Shown here piece after piece: positions 1 through 3,996 of a stretch of 5,433 bases of DNA (position 1 is its first letter; each line of letters opens with the position of its first letter). Source of the DNA: Candidatus Stahliibacteriota bacterium (GTDB lineage: Bacteria > Hydrothermota > UBA3073). Below the pieces are notes generated by a model. The model was not told where the DNA came from. It saw only the letters and a list, made by a program, of their open reading frames with translations, and did not search any database. A program made the translations under genes and the position numbers. The stretch is from the NCBI GenBank assembly GCA_030627085.1, contig DAOUSS010000114.1, positions 1 to 5,433 of the forward strand, read 5' to 3'.

Positions 1-39
1 AACAACCGTTGCACAGCATCCGTATGGAAAGGATTTTAG

Positions 40-54
40 ATAAAAGGCTTACGC
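40..54. repeat. 15-bp direct repeat, copy 1 (ATAAAAGGCTTRCGC)
   Basis: ATAAAAGGCTTACGC here recurs at 320-334 as ATAAAAGGCTTGCGC, with 14 of 15 bases identical. The two copies bracket the integrase remnant and a REP-like hairpin. This copy also forms a small stem on the minus strand (AAGGC, loop GTAA, GCCTT) followed by TTTAT, so it could act as a weak terminator for minus-strand transcription leaving the region. The stem is only 5 bp, so that role is uncertain. Confidence 0.45.
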
Positions 55-92
55 CTTAATTCCGTCACAATCGACATTAAAAGCTCTCCTGC

Positions 93-117
93 GGACAACC
101 ACAAGGGTTGTCCCTAC
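93..117 (-). repeat. REP-like hairpin with GTAG head (copy A)
   Basis: GGACAACC (93-100) and GGTTGTCC (106-113) form a perfect 8-bp stem with a 5-base loop, followed by CCTAC. On the minus strand it reads GTAG then the hairpin. This is the arrangement known for bacterial REP elements mobilised by REP-associated tyrosine transposases, where a GTAG or similar tetranucleotide precedes the palindrome. Related hairpins occur at 1506-1557, 2769-2792 and 3953-3973. No transposase is encoded in the window, so membership in a REP family is inferred from form only. Confidence 0.6.
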
Positions 118-179
118 ACAAGGCTTATTCCTGTCCGCAACATGGGAAAATCACATTTCTGCACAGCCTGTGAAGCTTG

Positions 180-317
180 CGACTACCATTTTTGTTCTGG
201 ATTTCATCTGTGTCCTTCTATATCCTTAAGCCTTTCAATATAGGTTGGATTGTAAGGTAGCCTGACCGTAATCTCTCCAGAATGCCCGCGGGTTATTTTA
301 ATTCTGTTACCTTTCAT
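180..317 (-). pseudogene. Decayed N-terminus of a tyrosine recombinase/phage integrase
   Basis: From an ATG at 317-315 the minus strand reads 37 codons (MKGNRIKIT, then GEITVRLPYNPTYIERL, then KDIEGHR) to a TGA at 206-204, then NPEQKW, a TAG at 185-183, and S. This resembles the short N-terminal beta-strand region found ahead of the SAM-like domain in many Nitrospirota and Desulfobacterota integrases. As I recall it, that region has the form 'I-V-R-F-P-Y-P-E-V-I-K-I-G-R-W-H-P-E-K-Y-W-S'. Both stops fall exactly where tryptophans are expected (TGG to TGA and TGG to TAG), which argues for decay and not for a genuine small gene. No core-binding or catalytic domain (R-H-R-Y) follows; after about 180 the frame loses all resemblance. 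No Shine-Dalgarno precedes the ATG. The same frame extends upstream to an ATG at 434 with one TAG at 362-360, so the relic may be longer. Confidence 0.6.
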
Positions 318-319
318 AA

Positions 320-378
320 ATAAAAGGCTTGCGCTCCGACGGAGTCCGATGCTTTGGACCTATGCGGGGTTATCGGAC
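320..378 (-). repeat. Palindromic leader-like segment beside the integrase remnant
   Basis: Copy 2 of the 15-bp direct repeat (320-334) adjoins two stems. CTCC/GGAG (334-337 with 341-344, loop GAC) is a tight hairpin. AGTCCGAT-side bases 344-350 pair with ATCGGAC at 372-378, giving a 7-bp perfect stem around a 21-base loop. GGACCT is also directly repeated (356-361 and 375-380). The segment lies between the possible promoter at 444-452 and the integrase remnant, so it may be the old leader of that gene. An integron attC site was considered, but no GTTRRRY/RYYYAAC core pair is present. Confidence 0.4.
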
Positions 379-443
379 CTTGACCTCGCAACTGCAGCAA
401 TGCACAAATTTCTATCACCTTTGGTTTCACTCATTCCTATCAC

Positions 444-452
444 ATTATACCA
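444..452 (-). promoter_or_regulatory. Possible extended -10 promoter (TGGTATAAT)
   Basis: The minus strand has TGGTATAAT, a consensus -10 hexamer with an upstream TG, just past the GYD stop codon. There is no recognisable -35 at 16-18 bp. Transcription would start near 437 and run into the 24-codon open frame starting at 434 and then the integrase remnant. It is plausibly the relic promoter of that element. Confidence 0.3.
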
Positions 453-462
453 CTTTCCCTCT

Positions 463-759
463 TTATATCTCTTCTGTGAGTTCTACAAATCTATGATATG
501 GTATTGCCGTCCAGCTTTCTGCTTTCACTGCTCCAAGTGAGAGGGATATCATAGATACCTTCGCTGCCACTTCTTCATTTGGTGCTTCATATATATCCAG
601 AAAGTCATACGGACCAAGCAGTGCATAATGAGAAATAAACTTGACCTCTGGACATTTCTCCTTTACAATCCTTCTCCACTCTTCGCCTATTTTTGCTCTC
701 TCTTTCATCCTCTTTGTAACCTCGGGAGAGAGCTTTGTCATAAGTATATATGTTGTCAT
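463..759 (-). CDS. GYD domain-containing protein
   Basis: This 98-residue protein matches the GYD family (PF08734), small alpha+beta proteins of unknown biochemical role that adopt a ferredoxin-like dimeric fold. The diagnostic features are a first beta strand and helix (residues 1-35), the G-x-Y-D block as LLGPYDFLDIYEAP (residues 47-60), a helix NEEVAAKV, and the C-terminal pattern SLGAVKAESWTAIPY (74-88). Length is normal for the family. There is no signal peptide or membrane segment, so it is cytoplasmic. The start is fixed by GGAGG four bases upstream of the ATG and by the full domain beginning at residue 2. It stands alone as a monocistron behind a near-consensus promoter (793-821). No partner gene hints at its substrate. 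An in-frame GTG/TTG extension is not needed. Family assignment is strong; function is unknown. Confidence 0.88.
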   Translation of the reverse strand: MTTYILMTKLSPEVTKRMKERAKIGEEWRRIVKEKCPEVKFISHYALLGPYDFLDIYEAPNEEVAAKVSMISLSLGAVKAESWTAIPYHRFVELTEEI

Positions 760-784
760 AAGGCCTCCGGGTTAAATAACTTCT

Positions 785-821
785 TACTATATAGTATAGC
801 ATAAAACTGTGGTTTTGTCAA
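785..821 (-). promoter_or_regulatory. Sigma-70 promoter of the GYD gene with palindrome over -10/+1
   Basis: On the minus strand TTGACA (821-816), a 17-bp spacer and TATACT (798-793) form a near-perfect promoter. The spacer ends in TGC, giving an extended -10 (TGCTATACT). Transcription should start near 786, leaving a leader of about 26 nt with the GGAGG site. A perfect 12-bp palindrome, TACTATATAGTA (785-796), covers the downstream half of the -10 and the expected start point, a position where a repressor could block initiation. The operator role is inferred. Confidence 0.8.
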
Positions 822-875
822 GGGAAAAAATTTAACAGGGATTTGGCGGGTTAATGATAAGAGGACCTCTATAAA

Positions 876-971
876 TGGTTATTGGGTCATTAGGTAATTA
901 GGTTATTGGGTATTTGTATCATTGGGCAATCAGTCTTTTAATAACTTAATGACCTAATAACTCAATAACTT
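876..971. repeat. 8-bp tandem repeat array with inverted counterpart
   Basis: Five 8-bp units run from 876 to 915: TGGTTATT, GGGTCATT, AGGTAATT, AGGTTATT, GGGTATTT (consensus RGGTNATT). After a 24-bp spacer four complementary units follow at 940-971: AATAACTT, AATGACCT, AATAACTC, AATAACTT. As inverted arms, 878-909 and 938-969 match at 26 of 32 positions, and most mismatches would be G-U in RNA. The array lies between the GYD promoter and the MITE-like element and encodes nothing. Confidence 0.75.
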
Positions 972-977
972 TAACAT

Positions 978-1065
978 ATCTGCGTTCACCCCGTTAAATA
1001 ACTTAAAGATAAACACCAGACTTATTAGTGCTGGAGCGGTTCTATTTAACGGGGTAAATCTGCGT
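978..1065. mobile_element. MITE-like 72-bp element with 15-bp TIRs and 8-bp flanking repeats
   Basis: The ends TCACCCCGTTAAATA (986-1000) and TATTTAACGGGGTAA (1043-1057) are inverted repeats matching at 14 of 15 positions, with 13 bp perfect. They are flanked immediately by ATCTGCGT at 978-985 and again at 1058-1065, as expected for an 8-bp target duplication. The 42-bp interior has a small CCAG/CTGG stem (1016-1019, 1031-1034) and no coding capacity. The element would depend on a transposase elsewhere. Alternatively the direct repeats pre-existed as an ATCTGCGTTC-type tandem repeat. The stem lies 20 bp past the 3' end of tRNA-Ala but lacks a T-run, so it is not a standard terminator. Confidence 0.6.
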
Positions 1066-1076
1066 CTAAACAAAAT

Positions 1077-1149
1077 TGGAGGTGAGGGGATTCGAACCCC
1101 TGACCTCTAGAGTGCGATTCTAGCGCTCTCCCATCTGAGCTACACCCCC
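1077..1149 (-). tRNA. tRNA-Ala (anticodon CGC)
   Basis: The minus strand folds into a complete 73-nt cloverleaf: acceptor GGGGGTG/CACCTCC, D stem GCTC/GAGC, anticodon stem CTAGA/TCTAG around ATCGCAC, variable AGGTC, T arm AGGGG-TTCGAAT-CCCCT, and discriminator A. Anticodon CGC (1116-1114) reads GCG. The third acceptor pair is G-T (G3:U70 in RNA), the classical alanine identity element, which confirms the isotype. The CCA end is not encoded and must be added enzymatically. The 5' end lies 2 bp after the stop codon of the NifU-like gene, so the tRNA is probably processed from that transcript unless a promoter lies inside the gene. Confidence 0.97.
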
Positions 1150-1151
1150 CT

Positions 1152-1373
1152 TTATACTGCTACTACCTTTTTAACCTGAGGAATCTCCTGCTTTATCATT
1201 CTCTCAACAGTATTCTTTATTGTAATGCCTGCCATAGGACAACCTACACAGGCACCTGTCAGTCTCACTCTGACCGTTTCCCCATCAAAAGAGACAAATT
1301 GTATATCTCCTCCATCCCTCTGGAGCGCAGGTTTTATCTTCGCTATGATACTCTTCACTTTCGCTTCATCCAT
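1152..1373 (-). CDS. NifU C-terminal domain (Nfu-type) Fe-S cluster scaffold
   Basis: This 73-residue protein consists of the NifU C-terminal domain alone. Such proteins hold a labile 4Fe-4S cluster between subunits of a dimer in the cytoplasm and pass it to target proteins. Visible hallmarks are IKPALQRDGGDIQFV (13-27), VRVRLTGAC (34-42), the cluster-binding C42-x-x-C45 in ACVGCPM, and the terminal PQVKKVVAV. Length fits the stand-alone form (70-80 residues). The more usual Ser/Thr after GCP is Met here. The start follows AGGGG at a suitable distance. A strong promoter sits at 1425-1453. There is no adjacent iscS, iscU or nif gene, so it is likely a general housekeeping carrier. Its stop lies 2 bp from tRNA-Ala. 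Confidence 0.93.
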   Translation of the reverse strand: MDEAKVKSIIAKIKPALQRDGGDIQFVSFDGETVRVRLTGACVGCPMAGITIKNTVERMIKQEIPQVKKVVAV

Positions 1374-1424
1374 AATACCCCTAAGTTAACAATAATACGA
1401 TAAATACTGTTTGATACGGATGTT

Positions 1425-1453
1425 ATTATACCCCACATTTCCTAAAAAGTCAA
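1425..1453 (-). promoter_or_regulatory. Sigma-70 promoter of the nfu-tRNA-Ala unit
   Basis: On the minus strand TTGACT (1453-1448), a 17-bp spacer and TATAAT (1430-1425) match the consensus at 11 of 12 positions. The start would be near 1418, giving a 5' leader of about 45 nt before the ATG at 1373. No repressor palindrome or riboswitch-like structure is seen in that leader. The strength fits a promoter that also supplies a tRNA. Confidence 0.82.
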
Positions 1454-1468
1454 GAAAAAATTGAACGC

Positions 1469-1485
1469 CTCCGCTGATAGCGGGG
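1469..1485 (-). terminator. Weak stem-loop upstream of the nfu promoter
   Basis: CCGCT-GAT-AGCGG (1471-1483), extended by a T-G and a C-G pair, makes a 7-bp stem. On the minus strand it is followed, after about 8 bases, by a run of six T (AATTTTTT). It could stop transcripts from the PP-loop gene before the nfu promoter, but the gap before the T-run is too long for a good intrinsic terminator. Its outer end, CGGGGTAA, also resembles the end of the MITE-like element at 1050-1057, so it may be a repeat relic instead. Confidence 0.3.
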
Positions 1486-1505
1486 TAACAGATTAACACA
1501 AACCT

Positions 1506-1557
1506 GTAAGGCAAGGCTTTAGCCTTGCAATAAAGCAAACCTAAAGGTTTGCCCTGC
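1506..1557. repeat. Paired inverted REP-like hairpins (BIME-like, copy B)
   Basis: Two hairpins face away from each other. On the plus strand GTAAG leads into GCAAGGC-TTTA-GCCTTGC (1511-1528). On the minus strand GCAGG leads into GCAAACC-TTTA-GGTTTGC (1552-1535). Both share the GCAA stem base and the TTTA loop, and the two differing stem positions change in a compensatory way, so pairing is preserved. Six bases (AATAAA) separate them. This is the inverted-pair layout of bacterial interspersed mosaic elements. Heads are GTAA and GCAG, not the exact GTAG. Confidence 0.6.
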
Positions 1558-1693
1558 ATAATTCTTGCCGATGCAATTTTTCTTAACCCACAAAGCAAAC
1601 TCTCTTTGTTAGCGTGTTCATTTTATTAAATCAGAGGATCCAAAGGACAAAGCAGCAAGGTAATACAGTAATGAACCTACAAAGTATATAGGA

Positions 1694-1725
1694 GAATAAA
1701 TATATCGTTTCACATATGTTTATTC
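1694..1725. repeat. 12-bp stem-loop overlapping the PP-loop stop codon
   Basis: GAATAAATATAT (1694-1705) pairs with ATATGTTTATTC (1714-1725) through 11 Watson-Crick pairs and one T-G pair, with an 8-base loop. The stem covers part of the TGA stop at 1726-1724, so it lies at the 3' end of the gene. No T-run follows on the minus strand, which makes it an RNA-stability or decay structure more plausibly than a classical terminator. The remaining DNA between 1599 and 1693 shows nothing I can name. Confidence 0.5.
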
Positions 1726-2668
1726 ACTCTACTCTATATTTAGAGAGTAAGGCATTGTCTCCTACCTTGGGAGCCAGCCAACCTTCCTCTTTGCCTCTTT
1801 TATAATGCACCTTATCCATATGTGCATACTTCGCCACTATTGCCGATGCTGGTTCCAGGTCCCCTCCGTTTACCAGGAGACCCACAATGTTTCCAGCTTT
1901 AAACAGAGTATCTTCAGGGGTTACGAATTCACTCAGTTTTTCTTTCTCCTCTTCTGTGCGACTTATCACAAGTTTTTCTCCAGATGGTAATCTGAAATGT
2001 CTTCCTACAGAAAGAAGTTCCATCAATCGAGGTAATATCTCTTTATGTTCTATGGATTCTTTGAGTCTTATTGAAAATACAGGGTCTGTGAGAAGACAAC
2101 CACCAGCAGGGGTTGGGATAAGGTCTATACTAAGAAGATCTGCAAGCTCCATATGAGGCTTCCTTGACCTTCCGCTGATATTACACAATCTCGTTCTGTC
2201 AATAATCTTATTGTCTTCTGCCTTTGTTGGAGGAAGCAATTTTGCAGAGAGTGGTCTTAGAACCATTCCCTTGCATCCAGTATCCTTTTCCATAAGCAGG
2301 AGAACAGCCTTACTCTGAGACATCGGTCTTTCTCCAACTACCTCACCTGTTATAAAAAAATCAGCTTCAATTTCTTTGCAGTATTCTCTGGCTTTCCTAT
2401 ACATAAAAATCTTGCAGTCTATGCAGGGATTTATATTCTTGCCATATCCGTATTTTGGTGATAGGACAAGATCAATATAATCATTTCCTGTATGAACTAT
2501 CTTGAGTGGGATTTTGAGGTAATCTGCGGCGCTTTTTGTTCTCTCTATGCCATGAGAGTTAAATGGGGTGAGAATGTAAACTCCATACACATCTATATTC
2601 TGTAATTGCACAAGTCTAACAGATAAAATACTATCCAGTCCCCCCGAGAAGAGTGCTACCGTTCGCAT
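1724..2668 (-). CDS. PP-loop tRNA thiolase-like protein fused to an NFACT-R-like RNA-binding domain
   Basis: The N-terminal half (about 1-200) is an N-type ATP pyrophosphatase with the PP-loop SGGLDS at 8-13, the signature of ThiI/MnmA-type enzymes that adenylate a tRNA uridine before sulfur insertion. NPCIDCK (80-86, C82 and C85) resembles the catalytic Cys region of MnmA, and C191 in PAGGCLL matches the second MnmA cysteine. The C-terminal part (about 220-310) begins GRHFRLPSGEKLVISRTEEE and continues with LFKAGNIVGLLV and LEPASAIVAKYA...VHYKRG. That is the pattern of the NFACT-R RNA-binding domain, known to be fused to thiouridine-synthase-like enzymes. THUMP and rhodanese domains of full ThiI are absent. 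The PP-loop at residue 8 fixes the start, although the ribosome site is weak. The modified position and sulfur donor are unknown. No neighbour clarifies them. Confidence 0.85.
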   Translation of the reverse strand: MRTVALFSGGLDSILSVRLVQLQNIDVYGVYILTPFNSHGIERTKSAADYLKIPLKIVHTGNDYIDLVLSPKYGYGKNINPCIDCKIFMYRKAREYCKEIEADFFITGEVVGERPMSQSKAVLLLMEKDTGCKGMVLRPLSAKLLPPTKAEDNKIIDRTRLCNISGRSRKPHMELADLLSIDLIPTPAGGCLLTDPVFSIRLKESIEHKEILPRLMELLSVGRHFRLPSGEKLVISRTEEEKEKLSEFVTPEDTLFKAGNIVGLLVNGGDLEPASAIVAKYAHMDKVHYKRGKEEGWLAPKVGDNALLSKYRVE

Positions 2669-2676
2669 ATTTTTAT

Positions 2677-2736
2677 AACCACAAAGTCCGTTAGTCCGTT
2701 GGCTAACGGATAATGGACTAACGAAAAGGCACTAAG
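2677..2736. repeat. 9-bp repeat units interrupted by an 8-bp palindromic repeat
   Basis: ACCACAAAG (2678-2686) and GGCACTAAG (2728-2736) are units of a 9-bp NNCACARAG family. Between them, AGTCCGTT is tandemly doubled (2685-2700) and then inverted, giving nested stems: CGTTAGT (2689-2695) with ACTAACG (2717-2723), and CCGTT (2696-2700) with AACGG (2705-2709). The element lies in the 5' region of the PP-loop gene, ending 9 bp from its start codon. I see no convincing promoter hexamers there. Confidence 0.6.
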
Positions 2737-2768
2737 ACAAAAAGATCAGATTTTAGATTGTAGATTGT

Positions 2769-2792
2769 GGGCAAATGGCAATTTGCCCCTAC
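2769..2792 (-). repeat. REP-like hairpin with GTAG head (copy C)
   Basis: GGGCAAAT (2769-2776) and ATTTGCCC (2781-2788) form a perfect 8-bp stem with the loop GGCA, followed by CTAC, so the minus strand reads GTAG plus hairpin. It has the same form as the copies at 93-117 and 3953-3973. A tandem TAGATTG pair (2754-2767) abuts it. Confidence 0.6.
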
Positions 2793-2802
2793 GGGATTGT
2801 TT

Positions 2803-2829
2803 ACCACAAAGGTCACAAAGAACACTAAG
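2803..2829 (+). repeat. Three 9-bp tandem units (NNCACAAAG)
   Basis: ACCACAAAG, GTCACAAAG and AACACTAAG follow each other without gaps. Related units occur at 2678-2686, 2728-2736, 5366-5374 and, on the other strand, at 4000-4019. Non-coding. Confidence 0.65.
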
Positions 2830-2842
2830 GTTGTTAATTTTC

Positions 2843-2877
2843 GATTGACAATTGAAGATTGAAAATTGAAAAATTAA
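2843..2877 (+). repeat. Five 7-bp tandem units (RATTGAA)
   Basis: GATTGAC, AATTGAA, GATTGAA, AATTGAA and AAATTAA form a 35-bp array in very AT-rich DNA (about 20% GC over 2831-2880). A TTGACA hexamer occurs within it on the plus strand but has no matching -10, so it is not called a promoter. Confidence 0.6.
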
Positions 2878-2906
2878 AGAACAACTGCTAATTTTACATT
2901 GCTAAC

Positions 2907-2952
2907 GGTTCAACTGAGCGGCTCGGCAGTGAGCTCGCCGAACTGTTCACCG
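2907..2952. repeat. GC-rich palindromic island in AT-rich spacer
   Basis: 29 of these 46 bases are G or C (63%), against about 20% just upstream. The segment contains GAGC-G-GCTC (2916-2924), the perfect palindrome GAGCTC (2931-2936), and CAGT/ACTG arms (2927-2930 and 2942-2945). It encodes no protein and no T-run follows directly; the T7 at 2970-2976 lies too far away. It looks like an inserted repetitive element of unknown class. Confidence 0.4.
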
Positions 2953-2976
2953 AAGTTTAATAATTGAGGTTTTTTT

Positions 2977-3004
2977 ATTGGCTTAATTACCAATGACCAA
3001 TGAC
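2977..3004 (-). repeat. 7-bp tandem units (GTCATTG) just past the ptb stop codon
   Basis: On the minus strand GTCATTG, GTCATTG, GTAATTA follow the stop of the phosphotransacylase after 6 bp, ending in an inverted CCAAT. The unit is a permutation of TTGGTCA, which I recall as one of the short tandemly repeated heptamers described in filamentous cyanobacteria. Its similarity to the 8-bp array at 876-915 (GTCATTAGGTAATTA) is notable. ATTGG/CCAAT arms (2977-2981, 2990-2994) form a weak stem. Confidence 0.5.
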
Positions 3005-3010
3005 TATTTT

Positions 3011-3916
3011 CTACGACATAAGGGCAGCGAGTGCTATTGAGAAAAACTTAGATTCGTCTGTATCTCCCCTTGAGGTTAATACACAGGGACAGGTTGCCCC
3101 TGTCACGATTGCAGCAAGTTTACCGTTTGCGAGTTGTGTGAGTGATTTATAAAACACATTTGCGGTCTCTATCTCGGGCAGAATAAATATATCTGCATCG
3201 CCTGCTACATCACTTTTGAGATGCTTAATTTCCGCACATTCCTTTGACACAGCAACATCAAGGGCAAGGGGCCCATCAACTATCACACCCTTTATCTGTC
3301 CCCTATCTGCCATCTTTGAGAGAATTGCAGCATCAAGGGTTGCTTGCATTTTCGGGTTTACTTTTTCAACCGCACAGATTATTGCTGCCTTTGGAGTTTC
3401 GATACCAAGTCTGTGGGATATCTCTGTACAATACTCTATCATCTTTACCTTTTCCTTTAGTGTGGGAGCAAGCAACACTGCCACATCGGAGAGTATAAGC
3501 AATTTTGGATAAGTAGGTATCTCTATTATAGTAACATGCGAGAGCAATGCCCCCTCTTGCATCAGTCCTTCTTCCTTATTCAATATAGCCCTCATATAGG
3601 TAGAAGTTCCACATAACCCTTTCATAAGAAAGTGTGCCTTCTCGCTCCTTACCAGCCGTACTGCCTCTCTTGCAGCAGATACCTCATCGGGTATATCTAT
3701 GATTGTAAATACGGAAGGATCAATTCCCTTATCCTTTGCAACCTTTTCTATCCTCTCCTTACTGCCTGTTATTATCGCATCTACTATATTTTCATTAACC
3801 GCTTTCGCAATTGCCCCAATGGTATGAGGGTCTTCGCCGTATGTAACAGAGAGCGTGCGTTTTGGTCTTGCCTTGCATGCATCGGCTATCTCCGAAAGAT
3901 GTCTGATAGGTTTCAT
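3011..3916 (-). CDS. ptb: Phosphate butyryltransferase/phosphate acetyltransferase-type phosphotransacylase
   Basis: This 301-residue cytoplasmic enzyme belongs to the PTA/PTB family (PF01515), which interconverts acyl-CoA plus phosphate with acyl-phosphate plus CoA. Its size and motifs fit the short Ptb branch rather than Pta: VEKVNPKM (183-190), VDGPLALDVAVS (213-224), GDADIFILPEIETANVFYKSL (239-259), and VLTSRGDTDESK (279-290) with the phosphate/CoA-site RGD. The start is supported by GGGGG five bases before the ATG at 3916. Normally a butyrate or branched-chain acyl kinase is adjacent. None lies downstream in 340 bp, and upstream is saccharopine dehydrogenase, so the acyl-phosphate partner must be elsewhere. 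Acyl-chain preference (acetyl, butyryl, branched) cannot be read from the sequence. With lys9 80 bp upstream and no clear promoter between, co-transcription is likely. An in vivo link to lysine-derived acyl-CoA metabolism is possible but speculative. Confidence 0.9.
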   Translation of the reverse strand: MKPIRHLSEIADACKARPKRTLSVTYGEDPHTIGAIAKAVNENIVDAIITGSKERIEKVAKDKGIDPSVFTIIDIPDEVSAAREAVRLVRSEKAHFLMKGLCGTSTYMRAILNKEEGLMQEGALLSHVTIIEIPTYPKLLILSDVAVLLAPTLKEKVKMIEYCTEISHRLGIETPKAAIICAVEKVNPKMQATLDAAILSKMADRGQIKGVIVDGPLALDVAVSKECAEIKHLKSDVAGDADIFILPEIETANVFYKSLTQLANGKLAAIVTGATCPCVLTSRGDTDESKFFSIALAALMS

Positions 3917-3952
3917 CTACACCCCCGTGGTAAAATTAAAAAGTTACCGGCC

Positions 3953-3973
3953 AGGGACAAGCCCTGTCCCTAC
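3953..3973 (-). repeat. REP-like hairpin with GTAG head (copy D), between lys9 and ptb
   Basis: AGGGACA (3953-3959) pairs with TGTCCCT (3965-3971) around AGCCC. An alternative register, CAGGG/CCCTG, overlaps it. The plus strand ends in GTCCCTAC, identical to copy A, so the minus strand starts GTAG. If lys9 and ptb share a transcript, this hairpin sits in the intercistronic RNA, where REP stems can protect the upstream message from 3' exonucleases. Confidence 0.55.
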
Positions 3974-3996
3974 AAAGCTGTTTAAAATATTTAATA

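Noticed and set aside
344..378. Integron attC-like recombination site beside the integrase relic.
   Set aside because: The 7-bp stem is there, but the GTTRRRY/RYYYAAC core sites are not.
349..540. Plus-strand open frame of 63 codons.
   Set aside because: It overlaps the GYD gene antisense, has no ribosome site, and its composition (F/Y/C-rich) is that of a shadow frame.
876..971. CRISPR array.
   Set aside because: Units are 8 bp with no spacers between them, and no cas gene is in the window.
771..1004. 12-bp direct repeat GTTAAATAACTT (771-782 and 993-1004).
   Set aside because: One 12-bp match in about 5.4 kb of AT-rich DNA is expected by chance, and the motif is a near palindrome. One copy is the GYD leader, the other a TIR end.
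2845..2873. Plus-strand promoter starting at TTGACA in the heptamer array.
   Set aside because: No -10-like hexamer at 16-18 bp, and no plus-strand gene follows; the hexamer is part of a GATTGAC repeat unit.
2957..2981. Plus-strand terminator at the T7 run (2970-2976).
   Set aside because: No stable stem lies directly before the T-run, and no plus-strand gene ends there.
3216..3985. Plus-strand open frames of 67 to 117 codons antisense to ptb.
   Set aside because: They lie opposite a clear enzyme gene, lack ribosome sites and show no family pattern.
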